A stretch of DNA of 64,000 nucleotides from the NCBI RefSeq assembly GCF_025685685.1, contig NZ_JAGSYH010000007.1, positions 186,001 through 250,000 on the forward strand, given 5' to 3'. Below, one piece after another: positions 18,337 through 27,879 of the stretch; position 1 is the first letter of the stretch; the number at the start of each line of letters is the position of its first letter. This stretch comes from Acidicapsa dinghuensis. Its GTDB lineage: Bacteria > Acidobacteriota > Terriglobia > Terriglobales > Acidobacteriaceae. Under the pieces are notes generated by a model that had not been told where the DNA came from, searched no databases, and was given only the letters and a program-made list of their open reading frames with translations. The position numbers and the translations under genes were made by a program.

Positions 18337-19946
18337 TGGCTAATGCTCCACGCGTACAAACTGTCGCCTGCGCCGAACACGATGTACTGCTTCCCGTCCA
18401 GCAGATAAGTAACGATGCCACCGGATTCGTTGGCGTTCAGTTCGTGATGCCATAGGATGCGCCCTTCATCCGCACTGAAGATAATCATGTTCTTCTGATC
18501 GTCACCGGAGATAAGCAGATTGCTTGCAGTTGTCAGGATGCTCGGCCCAACGGTGCTCGACGCATCGTTCCTGTTCGGATACGCGTGCTTCCACACAGCG
18601 TTTCCTGTAAGCGGATCGATAGCCTGCAGCACTCTCACCTGACGCCCTATCCCGGCACCTGTGCCGCCGTAGCCAGAAGGCTTGTCGCTATCGTCGGTCA
18701 GGTAATAGATCGCTTTGCCTTCTACGGAGTTCACATAGACCAGCCCGGTCTTCGGGCTATAGGAAGGAGCGGGCCAGTTCGTCGCATTGACGATGTTGAT
18801 TGAGCCGCCCACTGATGGGTCCTTGTCGGGAATCGGAATTGGTTCGCCATTCGGCGACAGCCCCGATGAATAATCGAGCGGCACAAACGGTTTCACTACC
18901 AGATGCTTGCCCGTCACGCGGTCCAGCGTAACAAAGAACCCGTTACGCGCGGCCTGGGCCAGCAGCTTCTCCGGCTTTCCGTCTACCTCACGATCAACCA
19001 GGATCGGAGCTGTGGTGTTGTCGAAATCATGCGTATCGTGCGGCGATACCTGGAAATACCACTTCAGCGTTCCGGTATCCACATCAAGGGCAACGATCGA
19101 TTCGGTCCACAGATTCGCGCCTGGTCTTCCCTGCCCTGCAAACACCGGATTCGTGTTTCCCGTCGGCCAGTAGAGCAGGTTGAGTGCCGGATCGTAAGTC
19201 CCCGGCATCCATGTCATCCCGCCGCCATGCTCGGATGCCATCTCGTTCGGCCATGTCTTCAACGCTGGATCACCCTTGCGCGGCGTCGACCACCATGTCC
19301 ACTGCAGACCTCCCGTCGCGGGGTCGAAAGAGTCGAGGAAACCCGGCATGTCCATTGCGTCCCCGCCCACTCCCACAATCAGGTGGTTCTTCACAACGAG
19401 CGGCGCAGCAGTGGAGAAATACTGTTTCCGCGCGTCGGCGTAGTTCTTCTTCCACAGTTCCTTGCCCGAGTTCGCATCGAGAGCGATCAACCAGTTGTCC
19501 GGCGTCTCAAAGAACAGGCTGCTCTTCCAGATCGCCACGCCTCGTTGTCCTATCAGATGCCCGCCATGGTCAATCCAGTCATAGTGCCACAATTCTTTGC
19601 CGGTATGAGCATCGAGAGCCCACACGTGGTCCGGAATCGTCATATACAACACGCCATTCACTTGAAGCGGCGTGCATTTGATAATCGGAACGGGCGCGCC
19701 GCGCTGCGCTCCAACGTTAGAGATGCGATATACCCATTGGGGCGTGAGCCGGCTCAAATTCGCGGCGTTTATCTGGGTTAGCGTGCTGTAGCGCTCTCCG
19801 GTATAGTCACCGTTGAACGTCGTCCAGTTCGTCACTGGCGCCTTTCCAATCAAGTCTGGATCAAGCGACACCATTGGCGCGTGAAGCGGCGTCTCCGCCA
19901 CAGCCATCGCCACGATTATCGTGCAGAGCCCGGCAACCAGATTCAT
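18333..19946 (-). CDS. PQQ-dependent dehydrogenase (outer membrane/periplasmic quinoprotein), no fused haem
   Basis: A 537-residue quinoprotein with a signal peptide (MNLVAGLCTIIVAMAVAETPL). Typical propeller features are WTTFNGDYTGERYSTLTQIN at the start, repeated blades such as ALDAHTGKELWHYDW and ALDANSGKELWKK, and GTYDPALNLLYWPTGNTNP. There is no CxxCH motif, so its electron acceptor is probably the diheme cytochrome encoded immediately upstream, with which it overlaps by 4 bp. This split arrangement contrasts with the haem-fused quinoproteins at 12924 and 44858. Oxidation of an alcohol, polyol or sugar in the periplasm is expected, but the substrate is unknown. Confidence 0.9.
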   Translation of the reverse strand: MNLVAGLCTIIVAMAVAETPLHAPMVSLDPDLIGKAPVTNWTTFNGDYTGERYSTLTQINAANLSRLTPQWVYRISNVGAQRGAPVPIIKCTPLQVNGVLYMTIPDHVWALDAHTGKELWHYDWIDHGGHLIGQRGVAIWKSSLFFETPDNWLIALDANSGKELWKKNYADARKQYFSTAAPLVVKNHLIVGVGGDAMDMPGFLDSFDPATGGLQWTWWSTPRKGDPALKTWPNEMASEHGGGMTWMPGTYDPALNLLYWPTGNTNPVFAGQGRPGANLWTESIVALDVDTGTLKWYFQVSPHDTHDFDNTTAPILVDREVDGKPEKLLAQAARNGFFVTLDRVTGKHLVVKPFVPLDYSSGLSPNGEPIPIPDKDPSVGGSINIVNATNWPAPSYSPKTGLVYVNSVEGKAIYYLTDDSDKPSGYGGTGAGIGRQVRVLQAIDPLTGNAVWKHAYPNRNDASSTVGPSILTTASNLLISGDDQKNMIIFSADEGRILWHHELNANESGGIVTYLLDGKQYIVFGAGDSLYAWSISQ

Positions 19947-20794
19947 TTGAGCGTCTCAAAATAGGCGGTTACGTTGTGCATCTCATCATTTCTCAGCTTC
20001 ATCACAATCTGCTCATGCGCCACAAGTGGATCGTGAATCTGCACCTCCACACCGGGCACGAGATCAATGCTCTTTGCCTCGCCCGGTTCCGTCACCAGAC
20101 TGATTCGAAAATCACTGATCTGAGTTACCTTGCCCGAGATCGTGCCGTCCGCTGTTTTGATTTGCGCTGTCATATCCTCGTCGCGTACCGGCCAAATCCA
20201 GTTGCGCTGCAGTTGTTCTGGAGAGCGGTACTTGCCCGCAATGTGCGCGAAGGTCTGCGCCGTGTGACAGCCCATGCAATGGCTCTCCACGTATGCTTTT
20301 CCTTCCGTGGCGTTTCCAACCAGAATGTTCAACACGTGGTAAGTCCCGCGATTCGCGACATCATCCACCTGCAGATGTAGGAATTCGGCAATATCCGTTA
20401 GCTGCTGATCAGACATCGTTGCGAAGGCCGGCATGCCCTTTTCCAGAATGCCTTTCCTGAGGAATGGCATCAGGTGCTCACCCTTATCGTCAGCAAGAAC
20501 CTTGTCGGAAGTAATCAGGTTCGGACCGGTCGCTCCCCGAGCATTTGGCCCATGGCAGAACGCGCAGTTCTGTGCAAAAAGCGGAGCACCTCGTTCAGCC
20601 GCGGCCTTGTCCGGCTCAGCTCCCAGTCCAAGAAAGGCGCGTGTTGCGGCTGCCCTTTGGGTCGGGTTCGCGGTTTGACTTTTCTCCTGCACGCCTTCAT
20701 GGGCGCTCGTCTGAGACTGCTCGGGGGTGGCCACGAATGCCACACCACCAACGGCGCTTCCGACAAGCAATGTGGCGCAGATTAAAGAGCGCAA
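19943..20794 (-). CDS. Diheme c-type cytochrome, partner of the PQQ dehydrogenase
   Basis: An exported cytochrome c with two haem-attachment motifs, CAFCHG and CMGCHT, in two domains. A C-terminal beta-rich segment (ISGKVTQISDFRISLV) follows and resembles the PQQ-dehydrogenase-associated part of other acidobacterial cytochromes. I chose the TTG at 20794 because GGGGAG precedes it at ideal spacing and because it places the signal peptide (RSLICATLLVGSAVGGVAFV) at the N-terminus. The frame is open further, to 20893. It is the first gene of the four-gene minus-strand unit and divergent from treY. It most likely accepts electrons from the quinoprotein encoded next. Confidence 0.88.
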   Translation of the reverse strand: MRSLICATLLVGSAVGGVAFVATPEQSQTSAHEGVQEKSQTANPTQRAAATRAFLGLGAEPDKAAAERGAPLFAQNCAFCHGPNARGATGPNLITSDKVLADDKGEHLMPFLRKGILEKGMPAFATMSDQQLTDIAEFLHLQVDDVANRGTYHVLNILVGNATEGKAYVESHCMGCHTAQTFAHIAGKYRSPEQLQRNWIWPVRDEDMTAQIKTADGTISGKVTQISDFRISLVTEPGEAKSIDLVPGVEVQIHDPLVAHEQIVMKLRNDEMHNVTAYFETLK

Positions 20795-21079
20795 TTGACT
20801 CTCCCCTGATTCCTCTCTTGATCCATCTCTCGATCCAACCGGCCGACCACATAAGGCATTCAATGCCAGGCAATCTGAATCGCCTTCCAGCATATGCTAG
20901 TCGCACTGGGGTCTGCAGCCGAAGCTCGCCTTCGAGCGATTGATCAATCACACGGAAGAGTCGGGAACGATCGCGGTTTGTCGATAAACGGACGAGCAGC
21001 TGTAGCGGCAAACCATGTCTGGTCTCTTAAAATCTGCATCTCACCTTATGCAAGATCATCATCCAATATTGTGGATCAA

Positions 21080-23743
21080 ATGCAAACCATGCCTCGTATT
21101 CCCACCTCAACATATCGCTTGCAGTTGCATGGCGAGTTTACTTTCGATGATGCGAAAGCAATAGCGCCTTACCTGAAGGAATTGGGGATATCGCATGTGT
21201 ATTGCTCGCCTTATCTGCAAGCAGCGCCAGGCAGCACGCATGGATACGACGTGGTCGATCATGAGCATGTAAATGAAGGGCTGGGCGGCGAAGAGGCGCA
21301 TCAGCGCTTTTGCCAGCGGCTACGAGAGCTTGACCTGGGTCAGGTGCTTGATATCGTACCCAATCACATGGCGACTGGTTCAATGAATCGCTACTGGTGG
21401 GATGTGCTTGAGAACGGCCCGGCAAGCCGCTACGCTACGTGGTTCGACATCGACTGGCAATCTCCGGAGATTAAGCTGCAAGGCAAGGTGCTTATCCCCG
21501 TGCTCGGCGACCAGTACGGACGTGTATTGGCTGAGGGAAATATCCGTATCGAATGGGATCGCGAACGGTTTCAATTGCGCTACCTCGATCAGCGGTTTCC
21601 ACTTTCGCCTCGCTCGCTTGCCACGGTGCTAATGCGCACTGCGAGACAGATGCGTGACGATACGCTTGGTTTTCTTGCAGATAGTCTTGCGCGCCTGCCC
21701 GCGCCCGATTTGAATGACCCGGCCCTGGTGCAGGATCGTCATCGCGACAAAAATGCCGTCTATGGCTTGCTCAAGCGTCTTTGCGTGGAGAAGCCAGAGC
21801 TCATGCAAGCCATCGAAGCTACGCTTAGCTCGATCAATGCTGACATCGATGCGCTAGACGAAATTCTCGACCAGCAGAACTACCGGTTAGCATACTGGCG
21901 TACGGCCGATCAAGAACTCGGCTACCGACGCTTCTTCGATATCAACACTTTGGTAGGAGTGCGCGTGGAGCGGCAGCACGTCTTCGACGCGACGCACTAC
22001 CGCATCTTCCAATGGCTCGACCAGGGTGTGCTCGACGGAGTACGGACCGATCATCCCGACGGTTTACGCGATCCCCAGCAATACTTCGCTCGACTGCGAG
22101 CGCGTGCTCCTAAGGCGTGGATTATCGGCGAGAAAATTCTCGAAGACGGCGAGTTTCTGCGCGAGAACTGGCCTATCGACGGCACGAGTGGCTACGACTT
22201 CTTGAACGTGTGCAACAGTGTACTTGTTTACGACGTCGGACTGCGGAAGCTCAGCGATATCTATGCGGAGTTCACCGGAAGAAATGAATCCTACGATGCG
22301 ATGACGCACGATAAGAAGCTTAACGTCGAGCAAGAGGCTCTGGGCAGCGATGTGAACCGGCTGGCAAATCTCTTTGTTGAGATTTGCGAAATGCATCGCA
22401 ATGAGCGCGACTTTACGCGAGCGGAGATCAGGCGCGCCATCCGCGAAGTGGCCGCGTGCTTCTCTGTCTATCGGACCTACGTAGTTGCGGAGCGGAATGA
22501 GATTACCGAAGAAGATCGCAGAGAAATCGTCTCCGCGGTCACACGAGCTAAAGAGCAGCGCACCGACATCGACGCGAGGCTTTTTGATTTTATCGGCGAC
22601 GTGCTCATGCTTAATGAGCGGGGCGGGCGCGAAAGCGAGTTTCTTTTGCGATTTCAGCAGTTCACGTCTCCCGTGATGGCTAAAGGCGTCGAAGACACGG
22701 TTTTCTACTGCTTCAATCGCATGATCGGACTCAACGAGGTGGGCGGCTCGCCTGCGACGAATGGCATCACGCTCAAGGAGTTTCATGACTATTGCAGGCA
22801 CATGCTGGCGACACACCCGCTAACCATGGTGTCTCTAACGACGCACGATACAAAACGCTGCGACGATGTGAGGGCGCGGCTCGCTACCTTGTCGGAAATT
22901 CCAGAGAAATGGCTCGCAGCATGCACTCGCTGGACACGGTTGAACGAGCCGCTCAAAGTGAATCGCAGTCCCGATCGCAATACGGAATACTTTCTCTATC
23001 AGACGCTTGTTGGCGCATGGCCCATTTCCGAAAAACGGCTTCAGGCCTACATGGAGAAAGCTACGCGCGAAGCCAAGGAACAGACGAGCTGGACCCAACA
23101 AAACAAGGAATTCGAAGAGGGCCTTCGAACATTCCTTCAAAAGCTGCTGCAATCGACTGAGTTTTTGGCTGATCTGGAAGCGTTTGTGCTGGAAGTGAAG
23201 GAAGCAGGTCAGACAAATAGTCTTGCGCAGTCGTTGTTGCACTATACGGCGCCTGGCGTTCCCGACACATTTCAGGGCGGAGAACTCTGGGATTTTCGTC
23301 TGCTCGATCCCGATAACCGCAGTCCAGTCGACTATGGAATGCGGCAGTCGATGCTGAACCAGCTAAAGGGCGGCCTTACGCCTGAAGAGATTCTCGAGCG
23401 TGCGGATACCGGCATGCCGAAGCTCTGGCTGACATATAAAGCGCTGCATCTGCGCCGCGAGCATCCCGAGTGGTTCCTGGCTGAGGCGGAATACACACCG
23501 CTATTTGCGACCGGGCCAAAGGCAGAGCACATCATTGCTTTTACCCGTGCCCGACACGTTCTGACGTTGGTTCCACGCTGGCGATTGATCCTTGGAGATG
23601 ACTGGGCGCGCACGTCGTTCGAAATTCCTGCCGGAAGATGGCGTAACGTTCTCACCGATGAGTTGGTGCATGGCGGCATGACATCGATCGAGGAGCTTCT
23701 TCAAAGGTTTCCGGTAGCGTTGCTTGTCCTTGATTCGGAGTAA
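21080..23743 (+). CDS. treY: Malto-oligosyltrehalose synthase
   Basis: An 887-residue GH13 enzyme that isomerises the reducing end of maltodextrins to a trehalosyl unit. Family marks are the start PRIPTSTYRLQLHGEFTFDDA, GSTHGYDVVDH, the nucleophile region VRTDHPDGL, the acid/base region IIGEKILEDGE and the TreY-specific QQFTSPVMAKGVEDTVFYC. The frame is open from 20894, but homology begins at the ATG at 21080, with GTGGATCAA just before it, so I use that start. treZ follows after only 2 bp, giving the classical TreYZ trehalose route from glycogen. No treX debranching gene is in the window. Cytoplasmic; trehalose is a likely desiccation and osmotic protectant. Confidence 0.96.
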   Translation: MQTMPRIPTSTYRLQLHGEFTFDDAKAIAPYLKELGISHVYCSPYLQAAPGSTHGYDVVDHEHVNEGLGGEEAHQRFCQRLRELDLGQVLDIVPNHMATGSMNRYWWDVLENGPASRYATWFDIDWQSPEIKLQGKVLIPVLGDQYGRVLAEGNIRIEWDRERFQLRYLDQRFPLSPRSLATVLMRTARQMRDDTLGFLADSLARLPAPDLNDPALVQDRHRDKNAVYGLLKRLCVEKPELMQAIEATLSSINADIDALDEILDQQNYRLAYWRTADQELGYRRFFDINTLVGVRVERQHVFDATHYRIFQWLDQGVLDGVRTDHPDGLRDPQQYFARLRARAPKAWIIGEKILEDGEFLRENWPIDGTSGYDFLNVCNSVLVYDVGLRKLSDIYAEFTGRNESYDAMTHDKKLNVEQEALGSDVNRLANLFVEICEMHRNERDFTRAEIRRAIREVAACFSVYRTYVVAERNEITEEDRREIVSAVTRAKEQRTDIDARLFDFIGDVLMLNERGGRESEFLLRFQQFTSPVMAKGVEDTVFYCFNRMIGLNEVGGSPATNGITLKEFHDYCRHMLATHPLTMVSLTTHDTKRCDDVRARLATLSEIPEKWLAACTRWTRLNEPLKVNRSPDRNTEYFLYQTLVGAWPISEKRLQAYMEKATREAKEQTSWTQQNKEFEEGLRTFLQKLLQSTEFLADLEAFVLEVKEAGQTNSLAQSLLHYTAPGVPDTFQGGELWDFRLLDPDNRSPVDYGMRQSMLNQLKGGLTPEEILERADTGMPKLWLTYKALHLRREHPEWFLAEAEYTPLFATGPKAEHIIAFTRARHVLTLVPRWRLILGDDWARTSFEIPAGRWRNVLTDELVHGGMTSIEELLQRFPVALLVLDSE

Positions 23744-23745
23744 TC

Positions 23746-25482
23746 ATGTATACATTCAGGATCTGGGCGCCAAAAGCGAAGAAGCTCGCAGTGCAAGTCG
23801 GCGAGCAGCGTTTGCTGATGCAGGGCCCCGATGCGCACGGGTGGTGGTGGGCAGGACTGGAATCTGCAGAAGCAGGCAGCGACTATGGTTTTCTTGTCGA
23901 CGACGATCCCAAGGTTTATCCAGATCCGCGTTCGCTGTGGCAGCCCCGGGGTGTACATGGAATGTCGCGTGTTTACGACCAGGATGCGTTCTCATGGAGC
24001 GATACGGGCTCTCAGGCTGCGCCGCTATCGAGCGCGATTGTTTACGAGCTCCACGTAGGTACGTTCACTCCTGAGGGCACATTGGATGCTGCAGGTTCAA
24101 AGCTTGACTATCTTAAAGAGCTCGGTATTACGCATGTGGAACTGATGCCTGTGGCGTCGTTCTCAGGCAATCATGGATGGGGCTACGACGGCGTGGCGCT
24201 CTTTGCCGTGCACGAGCCTTATGGAGGACCCGATGCGTTGAAACGCTTTGTGGATGCTGCTCATCGCCGAGAGCTCGCCGTCTTGCTCGACGTGGTTTAC
24301 AACCACTTCGGCCCTGTGGGGAACTACACCGGAAAATTCGGCGCCTATGTGACCGAGACACACCAAACTCCATGGGGCGGAGCAGTGAACCTAGAGGGCG
24401 CGGACGCGTATGAGGTCAGGCGCTTCTTTTGCGATAACGCACAGATGTGGATGCGAGACTTCCATATTGATGGCTTGCGCCTTGATGCAGTGCATGCCTT
24501 CGTGGACCGATCAGCAATTCATTTCCTCGAGCAGCTCGCCATGGAAACCAAAGCGCTGGAGGCTACGCTGGGACGACGGTTAGTGCTGATCGCGGAGAGC
24601 GATCTGAACGACCCTCGCATCGTAACAGCGCGTGACGCAGGTGGCTTCGGCCTGGACGCGCAATGGAGCGACGATTTTCATCATGCGCTCTTTGCGGTGC
24701 TGGCCCGGGAGCCCGAAAGCGGGTACTACGCCGATTTCGGGCGTGTCGGGCAGCTTGCCAAGGCGTTGCAAGATACGTTTGTGTATGACGGTATCTATTC
24801 CGAATACCGCAAGTGCGTGCATGGACGGCCTGCAAAACATCTTCCGCAGAGCCGGTTTTTGGGCTACATCCAAAATCATGACCAGGTAGGGAACCGCGCG
24901 ACGGGGGAGCGTCTGACGGAAAGCGTTGGATTCAATCGCGCAAAGATCGCCGCCGCGATGATCCTGCTATCACCGTTCGTCCCGATGCTTTTTCAAGGCG
25001 AAGAGTGGGCGGCATCGTCGCCCTTTCCCTATTTCGCAGACCACGATGATCCTGAACTGGCTCGGTTAGTCTCAGAGGGACGTAAGAAAGAGTTTGCGGT
25101 ATTCGGCTGGGATCCGGCCTTGATTCCCGATCCAGAGAAACGTGACACATTCGAAAACGCAAAGCTGCACTGGGACGAGATCCAACAAGAGCGGCATGCC
25201 GAGATGCTGAGATGGTACCGGAATTTAATTTATCTGCGCAGAACCACTGCCGATCTCAACAACAGCGAGCCAGGCCAAACATCGGTCGCATGGGATGAGG
25301 ACGAACGATGGATAGCAATGGAACGAGGTTCTATTACGCTGATATGCAACTTGGGTAACGCCGAGTACGCCTATCCTCTGCCAGACGGGGCGAATATCAT
25401 TCTGGGTTCGCGGCCAAACCTGGTCCCCAACAACAGTTCGTTGAAGTTGCCACCGAACACGGCCGCCGTATTAAGCAGTTGA
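23746..25482 (+). CDS. treZ: Malto-oligosyltrehalose trehalohydrolase
   Basis: A 578-residue GH13 enzyme that releases free trehalose from the TreY product. It has the N-terminal carbohydrate-binding segment (FRIWAPKAKKLAVQVG), YELHVGTFTPEGT, WGYDGVALFAVHEPYGGP, the nucleophile region GLRLDAVHAF, the acid/base LIAESDLNDPR and QNHDQVGNRATGERL. It starts 2 bp after the treY stop, so the pair is one operon. It ends 4 bp from the convergent phosphatase gene, leaving no room for a conventional terminator between them. Confidence 0.97.
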   Translation: MYTFRIWAPKAKKLAVQVGEQRLLMQGPDAHGWWWAGLESAEAGSDYGFLVDDDPKVYPDPRSLWQPRGVHGMSRVYDQDAFSWSDTGSQAAPLSSAIVYELHVGTFTPEGTLDAAGSKLDYLKELGITHVELMPVASFSGNHGWGYDGVALFAVHEPYGGPDALKRFVDAAHRRELAVLLDVVYNHFGPVGNYTGKFGAYVTETHQTPWGGAVNLEGADAYEVRRFFCDNAQMWMRDFHIDGLRLDAVHAFVDRSAIHFLEQLAMETKALEATLGRRLVLIAESDLNDPRIVTARDAGGFGLDAQWSDDFHHALFAVLAREPESGYYADFGRVGQLAKALQDTFVYDGIYSEYRKCVHGRPAKHLPQSRFLGYIQNHDQVGNRATGERLTESVGFNRAKIAAAMILLSPFVPMLFQGEEWAASSPFPYFADHDDPELARLVSEGRKKEFAVFGWDPALIPDPEKRDTFENAKLHWDEIQQERHAEMLRWYRNLIYLRRTTADLNNSEPGQTSVAWDEDERWIAMERGSITLICNLGNAEYAYPLPDGANIILGSRPNLVPNNSSLKLPPNTAAVLSS

Positions 25483-25486
25483 CAAG

Positions 25487-26785
25487 CTACCGAGTCAGCT
25501 CGGAAGAGGTTGTCTTTTGTAGCAATGCCTGAAACGCGCTCCACTCACAAGACGCATCGCTCCTGCTGCACCCCGGAATGAATACCGGCACTCGCTCGGG
25601 CGGGTTCTCTAAAGTGAGCGGTGTGGTGTTTCGCATCTGATCAAGTGTCTGAGCTGTAAAGAAAAGTCGCACTGAGTAATTCGAAGCAGATCCGTCCTGC
25701 CAGAGTTCGAACACAAGGGCGCTACCTGGCGGAGTATCATCGCGCCTTCCATCAATGAGCCAGGAGAGGCCAAGCGCTCCACTGATATTCGTGAGGTTGG
25801 TGTCATGTCCAACCAGAATGAGCAAGCGATCGGATTTTCTTCCGGCTGCTCCAGCGACCGCTTTTTGGGTGACTGTCTGCTGCATCGACGCGAGGATCGC
25901 TTCAAGCATTGGCGCTGACTGCGCACGAGCAATGTAGGGAGTCCAACGTTCGAGATCTGCGCTTGCCGTGTGGAGTTGCATCAACTCTCGCAACGTGTGT
26001 TCATCGACACGGCCCCATCCTACCTGGGGCATGCCATCGGTATATTCCAGCAGCAAATTTTCTGCCATCGTCGCCGCTGTGCCTAACGGGCTGCGCAACT
26101 CCACTAGATGGTCACCTTTTCCCGGAGCAATCGAAGAAGGGACATCGAACAGAGACATCTTTGGCGGAGCACCAGTGCCTGAGAGCACCTGTTCCAGAGC
26201 TTGCAGCTGTGGACGGTACGCTTCCACCAATCCAGAGGGATTGTTGCCGATTCGCCCAGACAATGCTGCCGTAGCAAGTTGCTTATCGGGATGAACAGTT
26301 CCTGCGGCAAGCGGGTGAAAGAGCGGATCGGGTGTGCCCTCGGCAAGGGCGTGAGTTTCCAGATTGCAATCCGGCAAGAGGCCGGCGGCTATCGCTTTGC
26401 CCGTTTCGCGGGTGCGCTGGTCGGAGTCGGCGAGGAGGGTTATGTGTTCTACGTCGCCGCAACCCTCCGCAGCAAGCAGACCCTGCTTTATCAGGAATTC
26501 ACGTTCGAAGCCGCCCATGAGCTTCATAAGCGTGAAGCCGCGCTCGGTGAGATAGCCCGGCGGTACACTCCACGCGGGCCAGGGCTGGGCAGAAAACTGA
26601 TTCAGCTGGTCAGTCTTACCGGTTGGAGACCGCACTCCATGACGGCTGACTACGACTACAAATCTCAATTTTCCCTGCGGCGTAGACTCATCTGCCGAAA
26701 CCTTGGAAGGCTGCTGCGCAAACAGTGCGGGGTATCCGGCGAGCATGATGGTGGCGAGGATGAGCGGTTTGAATTTTCCCAGCAT
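25487..26785 (-). CDS. Histidine acid phosphatase (AppA/phytase-like), secreted
   Basis: A 432-residue branch-2 histidine phosphatase. The catalytic RHGVRSP motif (His49) sits in VVVSRHGVRSPTG, and the proton-donor HD motif lies in LILVGHDTNLTNISGAL. A signal peptide (KFKPLILATIMLAGYPALFAQ) sends it to the periplasm. The ATG at 26785 shares its first base with the stop of the YncE-like gene (TGATG) and has AAGGTGG upstream; a TTG three bases earlier is in frame. The family includes phytases, glucose-1-phosphatases and general acid phosphatases, and sequence reading alone cannot separate them. The upstream TonB receptor and propeller gene suggest scavenging of a bulky phosphorylated substrate such as phytate. 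Confidence 0.92.
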   Translation of the reverse strand: MLGKFKPLILATIMLAGYPALFAQQPSKVSADESTPQGKLRFVVVVSRHGVRSPTGKTDQLNQFSAQPWPAWSVPPGYLTERGFTLMKLMGGFEREFLIKQGLLAAEGCGDVEHITLLADSDQRTRETGKAIAAGLLPDCNLETHALAEGTPDPLFHPLAAGTVHPDKQLATAALSGRIGNNPSGLVEAYRPQLQALEQVLSGTGAPPKMSLFDVPSSIAPGKGDHLVELRSPLGTAATMAENLLLEYTDGMPQVGWGRVDEHTLRELMQLHTASADLERWTPYIARAQSAPMLEAILASMQQTVTQKAVAGAAGRKSDRLLILVGHDTNLTNISGALGLSWLIDGRRDDTPPGSALVFELWQDGSASNYSVRLFFTAQTLDQMRNTTPLTLENPPERVPVFIPGCSRSDASCEWSAFQALLQKTTSSELTR

Positions 26786-27804
26786 CAATTGCCACCTTGT
26801 ACGATTGACGTGGAGTAAATATCTATCTCCGCAGACTTGCTGCCAGCTCCGGGGACGCCTACGTATAACAGGGATTGCGATGGTACAAAGAGTGCCGTTT
26901 TCGCTCCGGTTGCGGTAGGAACCACTCCAAGAGAACGAAGCTTGGTCTTCGATTCAGTCTGAAAAACGTCAACCTCGCCTGCTCCAGCGATAACGTATAT
27001 GCGATGCGCGGACGAATCGTAGAAGAGATCGTCTGCGCCTTCGCCCGTAGAGACACGGGCGAGTTCCTTCCCGGTCGCGGCATCCAGAGCGAGAAGCACC
27101 GCAGGAGTCCGGCAGGCTACATAGAGCACTTGGTCTTCCGCATCAAACGCTAGAGGAACATTGTGGCTAGCCCCAGCCAGCCTCCATTTGCTGTTCGCTG
27201 TGTTACCAGCGCCATCAAGAATGGAGACCTCGCTAGAATCCGCAATGTTGGCAAAGATCCGTTGGCTTTGTGGATCGATCTCAAGAGCCTCAGGGTGACT
27301 TGCTACCGCAATATCCGTCTTCAGATGAAAGCTATCGGTATCGACTACTGCGATGCTGGGCGGAGCAGCCGCGCCGCTTCCGCCGTGGCCCACGAAGAGC
27401 AAGTGGTTTGTCTCGTTGTAGACCATATCATCGGCATCGTCGGAAAGCTTGATGCTTCCGGCGAGTTCGAGAGGTGAGCCTTGATACCTCTTAAGTTCAG
27501 CAAGCGTGCCATCCGCAACATAGAGCGTGTGGGTGGAGGCAACCCATACCAGGCCGTGCGGCTTGCCAAGCCCTGAGATGGTTTGCTCCACCTTTCCGGT
27601 TGCGAGGTCAATGACCTCAACGGAATGATTTCCAGTCGCCGCTGCAAAGAGACGATTGCCTTTGAGGTCAATCGCAAAGTGGTCGAACTTGCCGGTTACT
27701 CCCGGTAGTTTCACGGTCTGCTGCAACACAAGCGGCGGCGCAGGCTGAGCGATGGCGGAACCGGAACTTAGCGATATCCCGAGAACAAGCAAAATGAGCT
27801 TCAT
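26785..27804 (-). CDS. YncE-like seven-bladed beta-propeller protein, secreted
   Basis: An exported protein of about 339 residues with repeated blade motifs: FDHFAIDLKGNRLFAAATGNH, VEVIDLATGKVEQTISGLG, ALEIDPQSQRIFANIAD and VLLALDAATGKELARVSTG. These match the YncE/surface-layer propeller family. The frame starts at 27873, but the ATG at 27804 begins a clean signal peptide (MKLILLVLGISLSSGSAIAQ) and is the better start. It lies between a TonB-dependent receptor and a histidine acid phosphatase on the same strand and overlaps the latter by one base. No catalytic residues are evident. A binding or scaffold role for the phosphate-scavenging set is inference. Confidence 0.88.
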   Translation of the reverse strand: MKLILLVLGISLSSGSAIAQPAPPLVLQQTVKLPGVTGKFDHFAIDLKGNRLFAAATGNHSVEVIDLATGKVEQTISGLGKPHGLVWVASTHTLYVADGTLAELKRYQGSPLELAGSIKLSDDADDMVYNETNHLLFVGHGGSGAAAPPSIAVVDTDSFHLKTDIAVASHPEALEIDPQSQRIFANIADSSEVSILDGAGNTANSKWRLAGASHNVPLAFDAEDQVLYVACRTPAVLLALDAATGKELARVSTGEGADDLFYDSSAHRIYVIAGAGEVDVFQTESKTKLRSLGVVPTATGAKTALFVPSQSLLYVGVPGAGSKSAEIDIYSTSIVQGGN

Positions 27805-27879
27805 GGATACTTTCTTAGATTGGATTTGTCGATCAAAAGACCGCTTGCAGTGGTGCTCCCAGATATCTTGCAATCCGCA

